From Paenibacillus sambharensis (lineage in GTDB: Bacteria > Bacillota > Bacilli > Paenibacillales > Paenibacillaceae): 53,656 nucleotides of DNA. Location of the stretch: the NCBI RefSeq assembly GCF_003233845.1, contig NZ_QKRB01000030.1, positions 1 through 53,656 of the forward strand, given 5' to 3'. This document shows, one piece after another, positions 8,477 to 16,421 of the stretch; position 1 is the first letter of the stretch; each line of letters begins with the position of its first letter. The translations under genes and the position numbers were made by a program. The notes beneath the pieces were generated by a model that was not told the origin of the DNA, did no database searches, and saw only the letters and a program-made list of their open reading frames with translations.

Positions 8477-10078
8477 TTATTCCTTCATTTCATAAAGTGA
8501 GAGCGGCACTTCGTATTGATGTGGAGTAAACTGCAGACCGTTGACCCGTTCATTTGCCACCAAATAATTGGTACGATAAGAAATCGGGATAAGCATCGAT
8601 TCATCATGGATGCTTTGCAGAATCGATTCATACAAGGCGCGGCGTTCCACCTCTTCTGTTGCGCGGATAACCTTCTCAACATTCTCCGTAAATGTTTCCG
8701 AATCCGCTGTACCTTTTTGCGCATAGTATCCAAGCTGATTCTCGCCGGTCATGGTACGAATGTACATATGCGGGTCATACGGAACGCCCCAAGTATCATT
8801 CATGGTCAGGTTGAACTTACCCGCCTTAACCTTCTGGGTGTAAACCAGCGGTTCATCCGGCTGAAGCTTTACATCAATGCCGGCCTCTCGCCAAGCGCTT
8901 TGCAGATATTCCAGTAATGCTTTATGAATCGCGTCCGTGCTGCGATAAGGAATCGTAACTTGAAGGGTTTCGGCACCTTTCATTCGAAACGGCTTTCCGT
9001 CAACAGCTTTCCAGCCTGCTTGGTCTAGCAGTTGCATCGCTGTCCCGATATTGTATGGGTATTGCCCTGCCTTAATGTCACTATAGGGAAAACCCGGCGA
9101 GAACAACGATTCTGCTTCCTCTTCCAGACCATCTAACAGATGCTCCACGATCGTTTTGCGGTCCACTAAGTGTTGAAGCGCTAAACGAACCTCCTTCTCG
9201 TTCGTCGGAGCAACTGTAGAGTTGATTGCCAGCACCCTCGTGGATAAGGGACCCGAAACCATTGTCTGGTAATTACTCTGCTGCTGCAGCGTTTGATACT
9301 CGACTGGAGCCAGCTGGCCGCTGCCGAAAATCAGATCAATCTCGCCCTTTTCCAGTGCCATGATACGGGTTTGGGAATCCGAGATAAACTTGATGACTAC
9401 TCTTTTGATTTTGGGCTTCTCCCCCCAATAATGATCATTGCGGCTGAATTCAGCATGACTGTCCTGTACATAATTGGTTAAAATCCACGGGCCTGTACCG
9501 ATAGGCGCAGCAATTCCTTCTGCTGTAGAACCGCTCGCGGGGAACCCGCTGTCGCCAAGCATTCTCAACGGGCGGATTAGTGTTAACTCCTGCAGGAAAG
9601 GATAGTATGCTTCTTTTAATGCAATTCGGACTCTAAGTGGATCAATCGCCTCGACCTTATCAATCAGGCTGATTGCTTCCAGCCAGCTGTGCCGATCCTT
9701 GTTCTTAATGACAGCTTCGATATTCCGCTTTACATTCTCCGCTGTTAGGGTGGTTCCATCCGAATACAACACGCCCTCCCTCAAGGTAAACGTATAATTC
9801 CTGCCATCCTCGGAAACCTGCCATTTTGCTGCCAGGGCCGGTTGAATCTTACCGTTATCCCCATAACTAACAAGCGGATCGTAAACCAGCGCCTGTGCAA
9901 ACATTTCGCTAGGATCATATAAGTGGGGATTAATCGGGCCAATATCAAGCGGCCATGAAAGGGTCAATGTATCGTTAATATCACCCGTCCCCTCTCCCGT
10001 GTTGGCTTTTCCGATTGTGCACGCTGTCAATAACAACACAAAACAGATGATAGTACCAAACACTGCTGTTTTCTTCAT
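8477..10078 (-). CDS. cntA: Opine-metallophore/nickel-type substrate-binding lipoprotein (CntA-like)
   Basis: Extracytoplasmic binding protein (SBP_bac_5 family) of about 533 residues. The start is ATG at 10078 (MKKTAVFG) behind GGGGGA; the longer frame to 10144 has no ribosome site. The lipobox is LLTAC, so the mature protein is a membrane-anchored lipoprotein. Segments resemble NikA and CntA: EDGRNYTFTLREGVLYSDG, the HSWLEAISLIDKVEA region, RPLRMLGDSGF (where an Arg binds the ligand carboxylate in NikA/CntA) and NDTWGVPYDPHMYI. First gene of a five-gene operon with a Zur-box-like site 85 bases upstream, which points to zinc-starvation control. Nickel import is the main alternative. Confidence 0.75.
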   Translation of the reverse strand: MKKTAVFGTIICFVLLLTACTIGKANTGEGTGDINDTLTLSWPLDIGPINPHLYDPSEMFAQALVYDPLVSYGDNGKIQPALAAKWQVSEDGRNYTFTLREGVLYSDGTTLTAENVKRNIEAVIKNKDRHSWLEAISLIDKVEAIDPLRVRIALKEAYYPFLQELTLIRPLRMLGDSGFPASGSTAEGIAAPIGTGPWILTNYVQDSHAEFSRNDHYWGEKPKIKRVVIKFISDSQTRIMALEKGEIDLIFGSGQLAPVEYQTLQQQSNYQTMVSGPLSTRVLAINSTVAPTNEKEVRLALQHLVDRKTIVEHLLDGLEEEAESLFSPGFPYSDIKAGQYPYNIGTAMQLLDQAGWKAVDGKPFRMKGAETLQVTIPYRSTDAIHKALLEYLQSAWREAGIDVKLQPDEPLVYTQKVKAGKFNLTMNDTWGVPYDPHMYIRTMTGENQLGYYAQKGTADSETFTENVEKVIRATEEVERRALYESILQSIHDESMLIPISYRTNYLVANERVNGLQFTPHQYEVPLSLYEMKE

Positions 10079-10162
10079 TCGCTTCCCCCTGCCATAGGTA
10101 TTGATTTTCACGTTCATTTTAGATGGACATTTGGTCACTCCCATAATTCTCCCGCCATTCTC

Positions 10163-10177
10163 TCGTAATAATTACTA
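10163..10177. promoter_or_regulatory. Zur-box-like operator upstream of cntA
   Basis: TCGTAATAATTACTA is a 7-1-7 inverted repeat that matches the Bacillus Zur box TCGTAATNATTACGA in 14 of 15 positions. It is centred about 90 bases before the cntA ATG, where a repressor would block the promoter. A partial TTGCTA element overlaps it on the minus strand. A Fur box is less likely, because the spacing and the TCGTAAT half-site favour Zur. Confidence 0.6.
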
Positions 10178-10339
10178 GTAGCAAGGTGGATTAAATCACA
10201 CTTACATTAACATGTATACCTCCGCGTGACGTCTATAAGTATATAGCTTGCACCTGATTTTGGTATGACTCTTCTGAGCTATAATTGTGACAAAAATCAT
10301 AAAGCGGGTTACTAAAGTGTTGTCGAACGAGACAGGTTT

Positions 10340-10423
10340 CCTGGTCCTGAATTTCATAAGGCTAAGGCCATTTAGATTTTCCTGATAATTGTAAAAATAG
10401 AAGTGGTTATTGATATACTTCTT
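10340..10423 (-). mobile_element. Relic of the C-terminus of an IS3-family transposase
   Basis: A short frame reads KKYINNHFYFYNYQENLNGL followed by SLMKFRTRK. This aligns with the end of IS3/IS150 OrfB (YIHFYNNERLQAKLNGLSPI-EFRTKAV in the intact copy at the window end). The flanking frame shows no further match, so only the tail survives. It sits about 160 bases from the Zur-box-like site, where opine biosynthesis genes would be expected, and may mark the breakpoint of a deletion. The rest of 10180-10525 is AT-rich with no gene that I can support. Confidence 0.5.
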
Positions 10424-10527
10424 TGCCGATTTGTTCGGTCGTCTCATCTTCAATTTCCGTACCATGTTAATGGCCGCCTGTAGAATCTGGAGCAACCTTG
10501 GATAATGCCTCCCCTGAATACAAAGAA

Positions 10528-10552
10528 AGGCTCCACCTATGCGGTGAAGCCT
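10528..10552 (-). terminator. Rho-independent terminator after the first GH127 gene
   Basis: AGGCTTCACC and GGTGGAGCCT pair on the minus strand around a 5-base loop, with one G-T wobble, followed by TTTCTTTG. It lies about 85 bases after the stop of the GH127 gene. Confidence 0.7.
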
Positions 10553-10634
10553 AATGATCAAAGCTTAAACTTCATTTTATATGACTGTCTAAATAAAACG
10601 TCTACTGCCGTTCTTTCAATGGACAGTCCCTTGA

Positions 10635-12977
10635 TCACTGCTGGTTATTGCTCCACTGTTCCAGCTTCAGCCGATCAATCATCCGGATGCCGAACACGCC
10701 GCCAGCAACACCTCCATCCGCCGAAGCGAACTTCACTTCTACGGAATCAGTACCGCTAAGAAGATCTTCCGGGAGATCGTACTGCACGTTGAACAGCTGC
10801 TCTGGAAGCTGAGCCTCCAGTTTCTGTCGAGCGATGACATGATCATTGATCAGGATGTCGAATACCCTTTGCTGAGGTCCTCGATCATTATGGAATGGTC
10901 CGTCGCTGCCATAGTAAGTCACTTGAAGGGCCATCGGCTGGCCGGCTGCGACCTTCATGCGATAGCTGAAGTAACCGCCGCTCTCCGCGATGCGATACCC
11001 TTGCTGCGCATGAGCGGAATAGCCTGACTTGGACTCCTGAGACGCAATCGCATGCTCGACCTCCGATTGCTGTTCATGGGGACTCACAACATCGACCGTT
11101 ATCGCATGAAGACGCTGCCGTTCGGCCTTCTCGTGGTCCACATAACTACCGTATTGCGCTTTGTCCATCATCGTCCAGTAGATGGTGTAACGCTGATGAT
11201 GAAGTTCGTAGAACGGGATCAGCGTTATACGCTGGCTGCCCGGCTCTCCGATGGCGTCCGTTACGAAGGTCAGCGATTTCCCCTCAACCGGCGTGATCCA
11301 CTTACTCACATCGTCCTCGTCCGTGACCAGTACCGGGACGTCGATGAGCGGATGCTGGTGTAGCTTAAGATGATTGTCGACAATGTCGCACGTTGGGAAA
11401 TTGTCTCTACCCAGTGCGCCGGCAAGCACGACTGGTCCGTACATGAAGCCTACCTTCTTCGCATCTTCCTTCGATCGGTACACATGAAGATCCATCGGCA
11501 GCGTGATGGTGATGACATCGCCCGCATTCCAGACGCGGTCAATTTCCAAATAACCTTGCTCCGATCTGGAATAGGTCTCCGTGTCACCGACGTCAGCCCT
11601 AACCGCTCCGGCAGCCCAATACGGAACGCGAATGCGAAGTTTCATACGTTCGCCGCAAGCTTCCTCCAGTATGATTCGAGTCTCGTTCGTCCGCGGGAAA
11701 TCCGTCTCCTGCCGCAGCACGAACTTTCCGTTCTGCAAGACAGCCTTGGAGCTGATGAACAGGTTAACATAGACCGTATCGTGATCGGCATAGTAGATAT
11801 CGCGCGTATAGAGAGCGGGGTTTTCCATGCCAGTGCCGGTGCAGCACCAGAATGAATGGTCATCGGTTCCATACACCTTGAAGTGGCCCGGCTCAGTCGA
11901 TACGAAATACATTTTCGCGCCGGAGTCCGGATCCTGCGAGGCCAGAATATGGTTGTACAGCGCCCGCTCATAGAAATCCATATATTCGGCATTCGGCGAC
12001 CATTGAAACAAAAGCCGGGTTAGCTTTAGCATATTGTACGTGTTGCACGTCTCTGCCGTCTCCACGCCCAGCTTCTCCGAATGCTTCTTCCGAAAATGCT
12101 CAAAAATGCTGTTGCCTCCAATGATGTAGGTACGTCCCTGCGTAACCTCTTGCCAGAAGAACTCGGCCATCTTCCGATACTTCTCTTCCCCGGTGATATT
12201 GTAGAGCTTGGCCGCTCCGATTACCTTCGGAATCTGTGTATTCGCATGCTTGCCTTCCAGCTCGTCTACGCCGCGAGAGAGCGGCTCCAGAATAGCCTGG
12301 TGGCAAAAACGGACCGCAAGATCTAAATAATCGCGGTTCTCCGTAATGAGGTAGAGGTCCGCCATCGATTCGTTCATGCCGCCATGTTCACAGATCAGCA
12401 TGCGTTGGAATTGCTCCTCCGTCAGCCGGTCCGTGCCCTTCTTCGCCCATTCGGCCAGCTTGATGACGACCTCCAATGCCTTCTGATTCCCCGTCAGCTT
12501 ATAGGCATCAATCAGACCGGCATAAATTTTGTGGATGCTATACCATGGTACCCACGAGCCGCCCAAGCCGAAATTATGCACTTCGAATTCGCCATTGCCA
12601 TCGAAAACGCGATCGAAGCAGTCGCGCGGGAATCCGCTGACATACCCATCCGGGTCATGCGATTGAACGAAGGCCAGCTCGTCGACAGCCTGATTCAGCC
12701 GCTTCTGCAGCACTTCGTCCTGCGTGACGGCAACCATTGCAGCGGCAGCGGACAGCCAGTGCCCGATGGAGTGCCCCGCGATCGGCGTCGACTCCCAACC
12801 GCCATAGCGCTCCTTCTTCGGCTCCAGCTTGGCCGCCTCATAGCAAGGCGCTGCAAGGCGGTCCACATCCATACGCAGCAAATATTCTCTTCCCGTTTCT
12901 TGCGAATCCTTGAATAAGCCTTCGAGCAGAATGGTCTGGCTTGCGGCTAGCGCAGAAGTTTTCCCCATAAGTTTCAT
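10635..12977 (-). CDS. GH127 beta-L-arabinofuranosidase-like protein
   Basis: Cytoplasmic glycoside hydrolase of about 780 residues (no signal peptide). It has the (alpha/alpha)6 barrel of the DUF1680/GH127 family: GHSIGHWLSAAAAM and HKIYAGLIDAY helices, then AETCNTYNMLKLTR and HSFWCCTGTGMEN. These supply the E-x-C and Cys-Cys set that in HypBA1 binds zinc and provides the cysteine nucleophile. A beta-rich C-terminal part (GYRIAESGGYFSYRMKVA, then GGVAGGVFGIRMID) extends it beyond HypBA1, as in the longer GH127 subgroup. ATG at 12977 or 12968 (after GGGGCG) is preferred to 13037, which has no ribosome site. It is divergent from an AraC regulator that probably controls it. Substrate: beta-L-arabinofuranosides, or possibly another furanoside. 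Confidence 0.82.
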   Translation of the reverse strand: MKLMGKTSALAASQTILLEGLFKDSQETGREYLLRMDVDRLAAPCYEAAKLEPKKERYGGWESTPIAGHSIGHWLSAAAAMVAVTQDEVLQKRLNQAVDELAFVQSHDPDGYVSGFPRDCFDRVFDGNGEFEVHNFGLGGSWVPWYSIHKIYAGLIDAYKLTGNQKALEVVIKLAEWAKKGTDRLTEEQFQRMLICEHGGMNESMADLYLITENRDYLDLAVRFCHQAILEPLSRGVDELEGKHANTQIPKVIGAAKLYNITGEEKYRKMAEFFWQEVTQGRTYIIGGNSIFEHFRKKHSEKLGVETAETCNTYNMLKLTRLLFQWSPNAEYMDFYERALYNHILASQDPDSGAKMYFVSTEPGHFKVYGTDDHSFWCCTGTGMENPALYTRDIYYADHDTVYVNLFISSKAVLQNGKFVLRQETDFPRTNETRIILEEACGERMKLRIRVPYWAAGAVRADVGDTETYSRSEQGYLEIDRVWNAGDVITITLPMDLHVYRSKEDAKKVGFMYGPVVLAGALGRDNFPTCDIVDNHLKLHQHPLIDVPVLVTDEDDVSKWITPVEGKSLTFVTDAIGEPGSQRITLIPFYELHHQRYTIYWTMMDKAQYGSYVDHEKAERQRLHAITVDVVSPHEQQSEVEHAIASQESKSGYSAHAQQGYRIAESGGYFSYRMKVAAGQPMALQVTYYGSDGPFHNDRGPQQRVFDILINDHVIARQKLEAQLPEQLFNVQYDLPEDLLSGTDSVEVKFASADGGVAGGVFGIRMIDRLKLEQWSNNQQ

Positions 12978-13099
12978 CGCCCCAATATATAATATTTGAT
13001 TGTTCACTTCCACCAGTGTATCCTTGTAAATAATCATTTTCTACGAATGAATCCAACTATTTTTTTATAGAATTTCACACATACAGAAAGGCAGATCAA

Positions 13100-13951
13100 A
13101 TGAACAAAGTCCTATTCGAGCTCCCGCCGATGCCGTATTATATTACGATTGGACAGACGCGTTATGAACCGGGACAGCAGCATCCGAATCGGCGCAATAT
13201 CGGCGTATTTGACCTTCTGTTTGTTCTTCAAGGCACACTCTTCATGGGGGAAGAAGACAAACAATGGCAAGTTCGTCAAGGTCAGTCACTGCTGCTCCTT
13301 CCAGATCGGTATCATTACACGTCAGCCATTTGCACGAAAGAGACGGTCTTTTATTGGATCCATTTTGAGTACAACGGCACCTATCGGGAGATTAGTGATC
13401 CTCATACCTCCCTTCCGATCCGGCATGCATGGGCGAACCCCTACTACCTCAAATTGCAGCAGCACTCGACTCCGCGGCAGTTCGCCAGCATTGTTCGTCT
13501 GCTCGAGGTGATGCACGAGCAGACGAACGCCAATGGATCAGCGACTTATTGGAAAGAGCAGCAGCAATTCATGGATTTGCTTCAGTTGCTCGAAGAAGAC
13601 GAGCAAGACGACTCCACTACAAGTTCGGTCGTCAAACTGGCCGAGCGGACAGAGGCCTATCTGCGCCGCCATTATCAGAAGGACCTGACCAACGAGATTC
13701 TAGCAGAATCGCTTCATTTTCATTCGAATTACATTGTGCGGTGCATGAAGGAAATCTATCAATGTACGCCAATGGAGTACCTGCTGCAATACCGACTAGA
13801 GCAGGCCAAGCTCCTCCTGATCAAGACGGAATGGCCGATCGCCAAAGTTGGTGAGCAGGTGGGCTTCCATTATGCACCTTATTTCTCTAGCTGCTTCAAA
13901 CGTTACATCGGGATGACCCCGCTTTCCTTCCGGAAACTTTATTCCCTCTAA
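13100..13951 (+). CDS. AraC-family transcriptional regulator
   Basis: 283-residue regulator. The N-terminal cupin-like sensing domain (FDLLFVLQGTLFMGEED, then WIHFEYNG) spans about residues 30-150. The C-terminal pair of helix-turn-helix motifs spans about 185-283 (LAESLHFHSNYIVRCMKEIY and VGEQVGFHYAPYFSSCFKRY), ending in the family signature GMTPLSFRKLY. GAAAGG lies before the ATG. It is transcribed away from the GH127 gene across a region of about 120 bases, so it likely acts on that shared promoter in response to a released sugar. Confidence 0.88.
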   Translation: MNKVLFELPPMPYYITIGQTRYEPGQQHPNRRNIGVFDLLFVLQGTLFMGEEDKQWQVRQGQSLLLLPDRYHYTSAICTKETVFYWIHFEYNGTYREISDPHTSLPIRHAWANPYYLKLQQHSTPRQFASIVRLLEVMHEQTNANGSATYWKEQQQFMDLLQLLEEDEQDDSTTSSVVKLAERTEAYLRRHYQKDLTNEILAESLHFHSNYIVRCMKEIYQCTPMEYLLQYRLEQAKLLLIKTEWPIAKVGEQVGFHYAPYFSSCFKRYIGMTPLSFRKLYSL

Positions 13952-13962
13952 AGATAAGAACT

Positions 13963-13985
13963 CTTAGTCCAGTCAATGGACTAAG
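13963..13985 (+). terminator. Rho-independent terminator of the AraC gene
   Basis: CTTAGTCCA and TGGACTAAG form a perfect 9-bp stem with a 5-base loop, followed by ATGTTTT, 11 bases after the stop. Confidence 0.75.
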
Positions 13986-14071
13986 ATGTTTTACAATTAT
14001 AATCGCAATATCCCTCGCCTAAAACGGTCATCTCGCCTTCTCTGCCATTAGCCCGTGCATAATATAGCCAA

Positions 14072-14097
14072 AAGCCGCCAGAGCGTTCTAGCGGCTT
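14072..14097 (-). terminator. Rho-independent terminator of the CBM35 hydrolase gene
   Basis: On the minus strand AAGCCGC pairs with GCGGCTT around an AGA/TCT inner stem, followed by TTTTGG, about 25 bases after the stop codon. Confidence 0.65.
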
Positions 14098-14120
14098 GAG
14101 ATTCAAGGCTGATCCTATAG

Positions 14121-16166
14121 CTAGTTAATCGTAATACTGTCAATCTCCGCATACCCTGTGCTTCCTTTGGCCAATCGGATAATATTGTCGCCGGTAGTTA
14201 GATTCACGCTAACGTTCACCGTACCGAATTGCCCCCAGCCGGCAGTAGCTGGGTATGTAACCGTCGAAAATGGGCCACCATTATAGGCTAAGTTATGCGT
14301 GGCGTTCGCTCCGGTACCATTGGCATAGCGGATGGTCATCGTGTAGCTTTTGGCCGTCGGCACTTTGACATAGAAATCGACGTAGCTGTCGTTATGATCG
14401 ATTTGAGCGACGTATTTACCCCCGGATGCTGTACCGTTGGAAGCGATACTAGCACCGTTGACCGCTGCATCTTCAGCTTCGTACACATTGTTCGCTTGAC
14501 CATACGGTGTGATATAAATACGATAGCCGTCGTTATTATACAACCCCGTCATCGGAACTGTTATCTGATTGTTGTTAATCGTATAATCGCCTTCAAGCAG
14601 CGTCTTGGTCGTGTTTACGACCGTACTTCGATTGACGAACGGTGTCCAGTCCACCCGTACATGTACTTTGCTTCCGTTGCCGCCGAAGAACGAAGGGAAA
14701 TTTTTGATCACAGCATTGACGGAGCCATCTGTTACCCCGCCGAACAGGACGCTGGCAAACTTCTTGGTAACGTCCACGTTCGCAAACCCGTCTAGCGCAA
14801 GAATATCGTTCACGTTTGGAGGCGTGACGCTAACCATATTGCCGGACATATCACCATACCACTTGTAGAACCACCAGCCTCCATTCCGCTGCGTGTCGTT
14901 TGCGAGAAGCGTTCCCAATCGGCCTGGATTCGGCACATCCCAATAGCTTTGCATCGCTGTATCAACCTTAAGACGCTCGAACTTAGCAATCAAAGGAGCG
15001 ACAACGCCAGGCTTTCCTTCATCATTTAACCATCCTGCGCCGCTGTACTCATTAATTGAAATGGGCCGCGGAGTAATACCAAGCGAGGCTTCAATTGCAC
15101 GGTAATCATTATGAATGGCCGTGAAATTTTCGTTTAACAGCTGATGCCAGGAGGTAATTTCCGGCAGTGTATTTTGCGCTTTTTGATAGCTCATAAAATC
15201 AACCATGGCGTAGTGCGAGTACCCCGCCAAAGAAGGGCCGATTGTTCTGGCCGACGGATCAAGCTGCTTCAGCTTCTTGTAGGTCTCGCTGAAAAACTCA
15301 CGAAAAGTCAGATTACCGGAAATGTCGGAGGAAGCATATCCGCTATTGTATACATTGCTGTGGTTTACCGCACCGTTCTCAGCCTCGTATCGTACCGGAC
15401 TGCCTCCGGCTACGTCGATGTAATCCAATTCGGCATACCCTGTGCTCCCTTTGCTGAATCGAATTTTATTACTGCCGGCCGTCAAATTTAAGTTCAGTGA
15501 AATCGTGGATGCCGCACCACTATTGAACCAGCCGCCGGAACTCGGGTACGAGACCGTTACCGGACTACCGCCATTGACGCGAACCTGATGAGAGGAAGCC
15601 GCTCCTGTACCATTCGCATAACGAACCGTTACGGCGTAGGACTTGGTTGTCGGGACGTTGACGGTATATTCTACGTAACTGTCACTGTAATCAATCGTAC
15701 CTACATATTTGCCTTTCCACGTACCATCAGGCTCATTCCACAACTCGTAACCGTATACATTCGTAAGTCTGGCAGCCTTCACGTCATTGACCGTTGTTGT
15801 CAGCTTGTTGAACCAATCCGATAAATTCGTATAATTATACCAGCCGGTATACCAATCAGCTAGACGAATCGTGACTTTACTGCCAGATGGCGCCAGCCGC
15901 TGTGCGACGGGAATAGCCGCCCCCCATGGCTGCTGATAGCCTGATACCGCCGGATTAATGTAAGCTTTGGCGCGCAATGGTAGAAAGAGATTATTGTCAG
16001 GCTTATTCTCAATTACGCCATAAAGGGAACCTGCAGAGCTGTGGGTGACCGGACCGATGATGCTGGAAAGATCGACCGTCAAATCAGATGCTGCTTGGAC
16101 TGGTGCAGCGGATAGCACGCTTCCTAACAAAACTACTGCCATGCTTGACATCAATAGTTTTTTCAC
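14121..16166 (-). CDS. Secreted clan-A-like glycoside hydrolase with internal permuted CBM35 and C-terminal CBM35
   Basis: 681 residues, exported by a signal peptide ending near PVQAA (residue 26). The catalytic part is a (beta/alpha)8 clan-A-like fold, resembling GH39-type enzymes but not assigned. YGYELWNEP (Glu145) is the likely acid/base and PISINEYSG (Glu373) the likely nucleophile. Residues 562-681 are a normal CBM35 (VYEAEDAAV, GGKYVAQIDHNDSYVDF, IRYANGTG, GWGQFGTV, AEIDSI). Residues about 152-285 are a second CBM35 unit inserted straight after the acid/base loop in permuted order: it starts at GKYVGTIDYSDSYVEY, runs to AELDYIDVAG, and only then shows the usual first strand RYEAENGAV. 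The barrel resumes at GNLTFREFFSETY. A cre-overlapped promoter precedes the gene. It probably acts on arabinan- or xylan-type side chains outside the cell. Confidence 0.75.
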   Translation of the reverse strand: MKKLLMSSMAVVLLGSVLSAAPVQAASDLTVDLSSIIGPVTHSSAGSLYGVIENKPDNNLFLPLRAKAYINPAVSGYQQPWGAAIPVAQRLAPSGSKVTIRLADWYTGWYNYTNLSDWFNKLTTTVNDVKAARLTNVYGYELWNEPDGTWKGKYVGTIDYSDSYVEYTVNVPTTKSYAVTVRYANGTGAASSHQVRVNGGSPVTVSYPSSGGWFNSGAASTISLNLNLTAGSNKIRFSKGSTGYAELDYIDVAGGSPVRYEAENGAVNHSNVYNSGYASSDISGNLTFREFFSETYKKLKQLDPSARTIGPSLAGYSHYAMVDFMSYQKAQNTLPEITSWHQLLNENFTAIHNDYRAIEASLGITPRPISINEYSGAGWLNDEGKPGVVAPLIAKFERLKVDTAMQSYWDVPNPGRLGTLLANDTQRNGGWWFYKWYGDMSGNMVSVTPPNVNDILALDGFANVDVTKKFASVLFGGVTDGSVNAVIKNFPSFFGGNGSKVHVRVDWTPFVNRSTVVNTTKTLLEGDYTINNNQITVPMTGLYNNDGYRIYITPYGQANNVYEAEDAAVNGASIASNGTASGGKYVAQIDHNDSYVDFYVKVPTAKSYTMTIRYANGTGANATHNLAYNGGPFSTVTYPATAGWGQFGTVNVSVNLTTGDNIIRLAKGSTGYAEIDSITIN

Positions 16167-16219
16167 TTAAAACACCTCCGTATATTATTCAATACGTTAA
16201 ATCCTAAGCAACTCCACAT

Positions 16220-16262
16220 CACCTCCAGATTTAAAATGGTATCGCTTACATTCTCAATATAA
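16220..16262 (-). promoter_or_regulatory. Promoter with cre (CcpA) site for the CBM35 hydrolase
   Basis: On the minus strand TTGAGA and TTAAAT are separated by 17 bases. The spacer contains TGTAAGCGATACCA (16237-16250), a full match to the cre consensus TGNAARCGNWWNCA. The site is about 70 bases before the ATG, so CcpA would repress directly. Confidence 0.6.
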
Positions 16263-16366
16263 CAAATTGTTAAAAGTCGGAAATTACATTTTCTTTGGAT
16301 AATTGTCGTATATTTAGACTTCACTTGAAGCGCTCTTTTACAAGAAAACAACATCTTCAAAAAAAA

Positions 16367-16407
16367 AGAATAACCTCATTCCCAAACGACGGAACCAAGG
16401 TTATTCT
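16367..16407 (-). terminator. Rho-independent terminator of the GH127-ABC operon
   Basis: On the minus strand AGAATAACCT and AGGTTATTCT form a perfect 10-bp stem with a 21-base loop, followed by eight T residues, 15 bases after the GH127 stop. It closes the operon that starts at yesN or at the binding-protein gene. Confidence 0.85.
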
Positions 16408-16421
16408 CGTTAGAATCTGAT

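Noticed and set aside
4981-10078. Annotation of the transporter as a dipeptide or nickel (nik) system
   Set aside because: The subunits alone would allow it, but the A-B-C-D-F order, the following MFS remnant and the Zur box together favour an opine-metallophore system.
10202-10561. Minus-strand frame of 119 residues taken as a complete gene
   Set aside because: It begins inside the GH127 terminator hairpin and only its middle resembles a transposase tail; treated as an IS3 relic.
16312-16340. Possible extra cre at TTGAAGCGCTCTTT
   Set aside because: It has mismatches at two conserved positions and lies downstream of the operon's last gene; the site at 16237 is far better.
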